Below, piece after piece: positions 6,207-9,987 of a stretch of 9,987 nucleotides of DNA. The DNA comes from JBJXHB01 sp046160725. GTDB taxonomy: Bacteria; Pseudomonadota; Gammaproteobacteria; Burkholderiales; Burkholderiaceae_C. Below the pieces are notes generated by a model. That model was not told where the DNA came from. It saw only the letters and a list, made by a program, of their open reading frames with translations, and searched no databases. Both the position numbers and the translations under genes were made by a program. Numbering within the stretch: position 1 is the first letter of the stretch; the number at the start of each line of letters is the position of its first letter. The DNA lies in contig JBJXHB010000023.1 in NCBI GenBank assembly GCA_046160725.1, positions 1-9,987 of the forward strand, read 5' to 3'.

Positions 6207-6647
6207 ATGCCGGGCTCCAGCGCCATGCAACCCACACCTGCGTCTGCGTCCCGCCGCACCGCCCTGATCACCGGCGCCGCCACCGGCATTGGTGCGGCCA
6301 CCGCCCGCCGCTTCCTGCGGGAGGGCTGGAACCTGGTGATCAACCATGTCGATGGCCAGCAGGATGCGGCCCAGGCCGTGGCCACGTTGTCCATGGCCCG
6401 CGTGCTGGCGCCCGAGCTGCGCGTCAATGCCGTGTGCCCGGCCCTGGTGGAGCAGGGATTCGTCGAACGCCTGGCGCCAGTCAGCTTTGCCGACCGCAGT
6501 GCGCACCAGAAGGCGGTCTCCCCGTTGCAGCGCCTCGGGCACCCCGACGAGGTGGCCGAGGCTATCTACTGGCTGGCCACCTCCGCATCGATGATGACCG
6601 GCTCGATGGTCGAGTTGGGCTTCGGCATGCAGCTGAACGCGGTCTGA
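6207..6647 (+). pseudogene. Short-chain dehydrogenase with internal in-frame deletion
   Basis: A 146-codon open frame made of two ends of a classical short-chain dehydrogenase/reductase. The N-terminal end has RRTALITGAATGIGAATARR (16-35), including the NAD(P)-binding TGxxxGIG at 22-29. After INHVDGQQDAAQAVA (45-59) the sequence jumps straight to LSMARVLAPELRVNAVCPAL (61-80), which in intact members lies after the active-site helix. Missing are the NNAG motif, the catalytic Ser and the YxxxK pair, about 100 residues, since intact members have about 250. The junction is near 6375-6392, and the reading frame survives. The C-terminal part through LGHPDEVAEAIYWLATSAS and MTGSMVELGFGM is normal. 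The product cannot catalyse hydride transfer as an ordinary member would. An assembly collapse is less likely but possible. A second ATG at 6225 could be the start. Confidence 0.8.
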
Positions 6648-6654
6648 GCGCGGA

Positions 6655-6680
6655 GCGGCCGGGCCTGGCGGCCCGACCGC
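6655..6680. terminator. Hairpin between convergent genes, candidate bidirectional terminator
   Basis: GCGG-C-CGGGCC pairs with GGCCCG-A-CCGC around the loop TGGC: 6 bp, one C/A mismatch, then 4 more bp. It starts 7 nt after the dehydrogenase stop and ends 16 nt before the convergent PEP-CTERM stop. There is no T run on either strand, but symmetry and position fit a two-way terminator. Confidence 0.5.
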
Positions 6681-6696
6681 ACAACACCTCAAGCCA

Positions 6697-7509
6697 TCAC
6701 TGGTCGGCGCGCCGGCGGCGCAGTGCCGTGAGGCCCACGGCCGCCAGGCCCAGGCCCAGCATCGCCAGCGTGCCCGGCTCCGGCACCGAGGTGATGTTGT
6801 AGGTGATGTCCTGCGAGAAGACATTGCCGGTGTACGGGCCGGTGGAGGTCATCAGCGCCGTGAAGCGCAGCTGGTGCTGGCCGACTGCCAGGCCCTCCAG
6901 CGCCATCATGAAGCCCTCGGCCACGGCGGGGAACACGCCCGGCGCATAGCCAAACTCGTTCAGGATGCTGCCCGGCGCAATCTGGAACGGAAACAGCGGC
7001 GAGGACACGCGGAACTGCTGCAGCGACGAGACGCCATTGGGGAGCATTGCGTCGGCGCCGTCCACCGTGACGCTCAGGTTGGTGACGTCGCCCAGGACGT
7101 AGGTCGCTTCGCGGCGCATGTCCGCCTCGCTGTTGTAGACGGCGTCGGCCCAGTAGAAGACCGAGACCGGGCTGAACACCAGGGTCTGGTCCGAGCGCAC
7201 CGTCACGTTGCGGACCAGCGGCTCCGGGGTCAGCGACCCGGCGAGGAAGTAGTAGCTGCCATGATCGCCGTTGGCTGCGGTCCCGCCGTCCGGAACCATC
7301 AACGGGTTGGTGGCCATGGGTGCCAGGAACTCCCATTGCGTCATCTGGGCATGCAGGAAGCTCTGGCTGTATCCGCCGATGGTGGCCGTCGGCGCGATCA
7401 GCTGCTGGGCCCAGGCAGGGCTGCATGCGCCGGCCATGATGAGCGCGGCGGTCAGAGGGGCCAAGGTGCGGTGGTTGGAGCGGATGGCTGGGTTGGTGCG
7501 GGTGGTCAT
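6697..7509 (-). CDS. PEP-CTERM exported protein of unknown function
   Basis: A 270-residue secreted protein. The signal peptide covers 1-34 with a long basic N-region, a hydrophobic core (about 17-28) and a likely cut after AWA (32-34). The C-terminal sorting signal is VPEPGT (242-247), a Leu/Gly/Ala-rich helix (248-262) and the tail RRRRADQ, for exosortase processing. The mature domain is Gly/Ser/Thr/Val-rich and probably a beta-sandwich. Recognisable short stretches are TQWEFLAP (57-64), ADAVYNSE and MALEGLAVGQHQLRFTAL (202-219), then FSQDITYNIT (231-240). I recall such a 'GxHxLxF ... FxxDxTYxI' ending from other secreted bacterial proteins, but I know no function. There is a single Cys, in the signal peptide. 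AGGAG (7523-7519) lies 9 nt before the ATG and supports the start. It shares no obvious similarity with the other PEP-CTERM protein outside the sorting signal. Confidence 0.87.
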   Translation of the reverse strand: MTTRTNPAIRSNHRTLAPLTAALIMAGACSPAWAQQLIAPTATIGGYSQSFLHAQMTQWEFLAPMATNPLMVPDGGTAANGDHGSYYFLAGSLTPEPLVRNVTVRSDQTLVFSPVSVFYWADAVYNSEADMRREATYVLGDVTNLSVTVDGADAMLPNGVSSLQQFRVSSPLFPFQIAPGSILNEFGYAPGVFPAVAEGFMMALEGLAVGQHQLRFTALMTSTGPYTGNVFSQDITYNITSVPEPGTLAMLGLGLAAVGLTALRRRRADQ

Positions 7510-7518
7510 GGGGTCTCT

Positions 7519-7523
7519 CTCCT
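7519..7523 (-). promoter_or_regulatory. Shine-Dalgarno for the second PEP-CTERM gene
   Basis: AGGAG on the - strand, 9 nt before the ATG at 7509, followed by further GA-rich bases. It decides the start. The rest of the gap up to 7680 shows no convincing promoter. Confidence 0.7.
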
Positions 7524-7680
7524 AGAGTGGGTCGGTGGTATCGACCGGCGGAGCCCGGCACCTCCCTCGAGGCTGTCCTGGCTTGGACATCGCGTCCCGC
7601 TTCGTCGACGAGCCGACTGTCCGCCCGGGCCCGGGCCCCTGTCCTGAAGCCGCCTGAAACGGCGCTGAAAGATGCAACCG

Positions 7681-7696
7681 GCCGCCCCAGGGCGGC
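7681..7696 (-). terminator. Hairpin after the phosphorelay genes
   Basis: GCCGCCC (7681-7687) is complementary to GGGCGGC (7690-7696), giving a 6-bp stem with a 4-nt loop or 7 bp with 2 nt. It lies 11 nt past the response-regulator stop on the - strand. What follows in that direction is CGGTTGCATCTTT, only mildly T-rich. It probably ends the three-gene transcript before the PEP-CTERM gene. Confidence 0.4.
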
Positions 7697-7707
7697 GGCG
7701 CCAGGCC

Positions 7708-8964
7708 TCAGGCCATCGGGCCCGCTGGAGCCGAGTCGTCGACCAGGAAGGGCTGACCGGCCGGCCCGCACTCAGCCGCCAGCGTCCAGGCGCGCGTGAC
7801 CGCTGCGCCGATGCAGGCGCGCGTGGCCCGGCCCGCCACCGTGGCCGTGCCCATGAGCACCGGGCCGGTGGCCATGCCGATGCCCGTGCGTGCATCGGCA
7901 GCGGTCCCGCTGGATGCCCCCGCCCCACGCTCCTCGGCCAGCTGCCGCAGCAGCTGGACCAGGTCCTGGGCGGCCCGCACCGCATCGGGCGTGCTGTCGA
8001 AGATGGCCAGCACCGCGTCGCCGGAGAACTGCGCGACCTCGCCGCCCTGGCCCTGGATCGCATCGAACACCAGCGTGCACCAGTCGTTGAGCAGCGCCCA
8101 GGTGGCCGCTGGCGCCTGGGCGGCCTGCGTCAGCCCCTGCAGGCGCACCGCCAGCACCGTGGCATCGGCCCGCACGGCAGCGGCGGCAGGCCCGCCGGGC
8201 AGGGCCTGCCGCAGGGCCATGGCCTGCTGGTCCCGCTGCCGCTTGCGCTGCAGGCTGGCGTCCACGCGGGCCCGCAGCAACCACGGGTCCACCGGCTTGT
8301 GCAGGAAGTCGTCCGCGCCCAGCTCGATGCAGCGCGCCACCGGCGCCACGCCGCCCAGCGCACTCGTGACAATGACCGCCACCTCGCACAGCACCGCATC
8401 GGTCGAGCGGGCCTGCAGCAGCCCGAAGCCGTCCAGCTCCGGCATCGCCAGGTCCAGCAGCAGCAGGTCATAGGGCTGCGCGCGCAGCATCTCCAGCGCC
8501 AGCCGGCCGTTGTCGGCGTGGTCCACCTGATGACCCATCAGGTCCAGCGACCGGCACAGCAGCAGTCGGTTGACCCGGTTGTCGTCGGCCACCAGCAGCC
8601 GGGCCGGTGCGGCGGCCACCGCCGGTGGCGGCGGTGGCGCGGCCGGCAGCGGCTGAACCTCGCCCTCGGCCAGCGCAAACTGGTAGCCCACGCCCGGCAC
8701 GGTGGCAATGGCGCGCTGCCCGAGCACCCGGCGCAGCCCGGAGATCTGCACCTGCAGATTGTTCTCCTCGACCACCAGGCCGGGCCAGACCTCGTCGAGC
8801 AGTTCGTCCTTGGTCACCACACGGTCTCGCTTGCGCACCAGGGCCTGCAGCAGGTCGAAGCCGCGGCTGCCCAGCGCCACGGCCTGGCCCTCGACACGCA
8901 GCACGCGCTCGGACAGGCGCAGCTCGATGCTGCCGAACACCAGGCTCGCGGGCTGTATGGTCAT
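7708..8964 (-). CDS. Response regulator: winged helix, receiver, degenerate class III cyclase domain
   Basis: A 418-residue protein with three domains. Residues 1-98 are an OmpR/CadC-type winged helix (GFDLLQALVRKRDRVVTKDE, VWPGLVVEENNLQVQISGLR, IATVPGVGYQF). A linker, PLPAAPPPPPAV, leads to a complete receiver (about 122-240) with acidic pair D127-D128, phosphoacceptor D171 in LLDLAMPELDG, T200-S201 and K223. Residues 268-400 resemble class III adenylate/guanylate cyclases: LAVRLQGLT, QFSGDAVLAIF, GIGMATGPVLMG and CIGAAVT. One metal-binding Asp is kept (D316); the other position is R274. The base-specifying Lys is Gln, and the late Asp/Asn/Arg residues are not evident, so catalysis is unlikely. 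It is the last of three relay genes, 55 nt after the Hpt gene, and should receive its phosphoryl group from it. The start at 8964 is the ATG just before the wing domain, with AGGTG upstream; a longer frame reaches 9153 but overlaps the Hpt gene. Confidence 0.88.
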   Translation of the reverse strand: MTIQPASLVFGSIELRLSERVLRVEGQAVALGSRGFDLLQALVRKRDRVVTKDELLDEVWPGLVVEENNLQVQISGLRRVLGQRAIATVPGVGYQFALAEGEVQPLPAAPPPPPAVAAAPARLLVADDNRVNRLLLCRSLDLMGHQVDHADNGRLALEMLRAQPYDLLLLDLAMPELDGFGLLQARSTDAVLCEVAVIVTSALGGVAPVARCIELGADDFLHKPVDPWLLRARVDASLQRKRQRDQQAMALRQALPGGPAAAAVRADATVLAVRLQGLTQAAQAPAATWALLNDWCTLVFDAIQGQGGEVAQFSGDAVLAIFDSTPDAVRAAQDLVQLLRQLAEERGAGASSGTAADARTGIGMATGPVLMGTATVAGRATRACIGAAVTRAWTLAAECGPAGQPFLVDDSAPAGPMA

Positions 8965-9019
8965 TGGGACACCTGCGTGCTGCGCACTTCGGTTTCGCCC
9001 TCGGGACGGCCCGGCGGGC

Positions 9020-9355
9020 TCATCGATGGGCCAGCGCCCGCAGCTGCGGCACCACCAGCTCCACCTCGGCCGCCAGTTGGTCGATGGCCGCACGGTCGGC
9101 CGCCTGGCCCTGCCACTCCAGGCGGCCCGCCATCTCGGACAGCCGGGCCGCACCGAAGGCGACGCCGTTGCTCTTCAAGGTGTGGGCCATGGTCTCGACC
9201 GCTGCCGCATCACCGGCCGCCGCGGCGCGATGCAGCTGCACCACCAGCCCAGGCGCCTCGTCGGCAAAGGCCTCGACCAGCTGGCAGACGAAGTCGGCGC
9301 CGGCGTTGGCCTGCAGCGCCTCGAAGACCAGCAGCTGGATGCGCGGTGGCGTCAT
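9020..9355 (-). CDS. Stand-alone histidine phosphotransfer (Hpt) protein
   Basis: A 111-residue all-helical Hpt-domain protein, typical length for a single domain. The phosphorylated histidine is H58 in the motif ETMAHTLKSNG (54-64), followed by GAARLSEMAGRLE (68-80), a normal helix of the four-helix bundle. It should carry the phosphoryl group from the receiver of the hybrid kinase encoded just upstream to D171 of the response regulator encoded just downstream, in the cytoplasm. Gaps are 60 nt before and 55 nt after, on the same strand, so the three genes are probably co-transcribed. AAGGG lies about 10 nt before the ATG. The conserved Lys-Ser-Asn-Gly after the His (61-64) is intact, so it looks functional. 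Confidence 0.9.
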   Translation of the reverse strand: MTPPRIQLLVFEALQANAGADFVCQLVEAFADEAPGLVVQLHRAAAAGDAAAVETMAHTLKSNGVAFGAARLSEMAGRLEWQGQAADRAAIDQLAAEVELVVPQLRALAHR

Positions 9356-9415
9356 GGTGGCAAGTCCCTTCAGGGTGGTGCCGGCTGTGGCGGCAGCGGA
9401 TGGCTGGTGCGGGCG

Positions 9416-9987
9416 TCAGGCATCGGTGCGCACCGGTGTCGCGGCCAGCACCGTGGCCAGGGCCTCCACGCGCAAGGGCTTGGCCAGGTGCTCGTCCATG
9501 CCGGCGGCCAGGCACTGCGGCCGGTCGCCGTTGCTGGCATTGGCGGTCATCGCGACGATGCGCGGGCGCTGCCCGGCCGGCCAGCGCGCGACGATCTGCC
9601 GCGTGGCCTCCAGGCCGTCCAGCTCGGGCATGCGTACGTCCATCAGCACCAGGTCGTAGGCCTGGCGCTCGATGCTGTCCACCGCCTCGCGGCCGTTGCC
9701 CGCCACGTCGGCGCGGTAGCCCATCTGCTCCAGCAGGCGCAGGGCCAGTTTCTGGTTCACGCCGTTGTCCTCGGCCAGCAGGATGCGCAGCGGGTGGCGC
9801 ACACCCAGGCCCGGATCGGGCGCGGTGTCCTCGGTCGGCGGGCGCTGCGGCAGCAGGTCCGACGCGGCAGCCGGCGCGGCGAGGTCGAAGCGGAAGCGGC
9901 TGCCCTGGCCGGGCCCGGCGCTTTGGGCGTCCATCGTGCCGCCCATCAGCTCGGCCAGCTGGCGGCTGATGGCCAGGCCCAGCCCGG
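9416..9987 (-). CDS. Hybrid histidine kinase, C-terminal part (5' end outside window)
   Basis: The last 189 residues of a hybrid sensor kinase. The fragment starts in the ATP-binding domain at GLGLAISRQLAELMGG, the G2 box, and continues through GQGSRFRFDL, which ends the HATPase fold. After a Pro-rich linker comes a complete receiver (fragment residues about 66-183), with acidic pair E72-D73 in LLAEDN, phosphoacceptor D116 in LMDVRMPELDG, T147 in MTANAS and K169 in AKPL. The sensor part, the dimerisation/His box and the N, G1 and F boxes lie beyond the window edge. A C-terminal receiver with no Hpt domain fused after it fits the separate Hpt gene that follows 60 nt downstream. The signal sensed cannot be told from this part. 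Confidence 0.92.
   Translation of the reverse strand, partial: GLGLAISRQLAELMGGTMDAQSAGPGQGSRFRFDLAAPAAASDLLPQRPPTEDTAPDPGLGVRHPLRILLAEDNGVNQKLALRLLEQMGYRADVAGNGREAVDSIERQAYDLVLMDVRMPELDGLEATRQIVARWPAGQRPRIVAMTANASNGDRPQCLAAGMDEHLAKPLRVEALATVLAATPVRTDA

Noticed and set aside
7672..7689. Sigma-54-like site on the - strand (GG, ten bases, GC with TTGCA) upstream of the second PEP-CTERM gene
   Set aside because: Spacing and TTGCA fit, but the -24 box otherwise matches poorly, it overlaps the likely terminator hairpin, and it would leave a leader of about 150 nt.
8965..9153. 63-residue N-terminal extension of the response regulator
   Set aside because: It overlaps the Hpt gene, is Arg/Trp-rich without domain features, and the winged helix starts normally at the ATG at 8964.
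7672..9969. Long + strand open frame of 765 codons across the phosphorelay genes
   Set aside because: Its product is Arg/Pro/His/Gln-rich low-complexity sequence opposite three clearly homologous - strand genes; it is a GC-bias shadow.

Overview
The window is very GC-rich, roughly 70% by eye. It encodes proteins typical of a free-living betaproteobacterium of the Burkholderiales, close to the Rubrivivax/Leptothrix/Ideonella type. Pointers are two PEP-CTERM exported proteins, orphan ABC-type substrate-binding proteins of the PF04392 kind, a one-polypeptide indolepyruvate:ferredoxin oxidoreductase, and a YjjJ-like HipA kinase. The lineage is an inference from gene content. No rRNA, tRNA, CRISPR array, insertion sequence or phage gene was seen.

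Left part, + strand (1-4660). It opens with the C-terminal third of an indolepyruvate ferredoxin oxidoreductase. Next come two tandem paralogous periplasmic substrate-binding proteins joined by a GTGA stop/start overlap, with no permease or ATPase beside them. A short AT-rich island carrying a 10-bp direct repeat precedes a solitary HipA-family Ser/Thr kinase of the YjjJ type, whose own N-terminal helix-turn-helix takes the place of a HipB partner.

Middle part (4664-7509). A PEP-CTERM protein on the - strand carries what reads as a thrombospondin C-terminal (TSP_C) lectin-like domain. A divergent intergenic region with a 13-bp perfect palindrome and two hairpins separates it from a + strand pair. 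That pair is a small DUF697/EcsC-like helical protein and a short-chain dehydrogenase that has lost its catalytic core by an in-frame internal deletion. A second, unrelated PEP-CTERM protein lies convergent to the dehydrogenase. No exosortase is in the window.

Right part, - strand (7708-9987). Three genes in a row form a complete multistep phosphorelay: the C-terminus of a hybrid histidine kinase (ATPase end plus receiver), a stand-alone Hpt protein, and a response regulator. The regulator has an unusual order: winged helix, then receiver, then a class III nucleotide-cyclase-like domain. The cyclase domain has lost most catalytic residues, so it looks like a pseudocyclase used for signalling or dimerisation. 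This relay with its odd output protein is the most interesting system here. The thrombospondin-like PEP-CTERM protein comes second.
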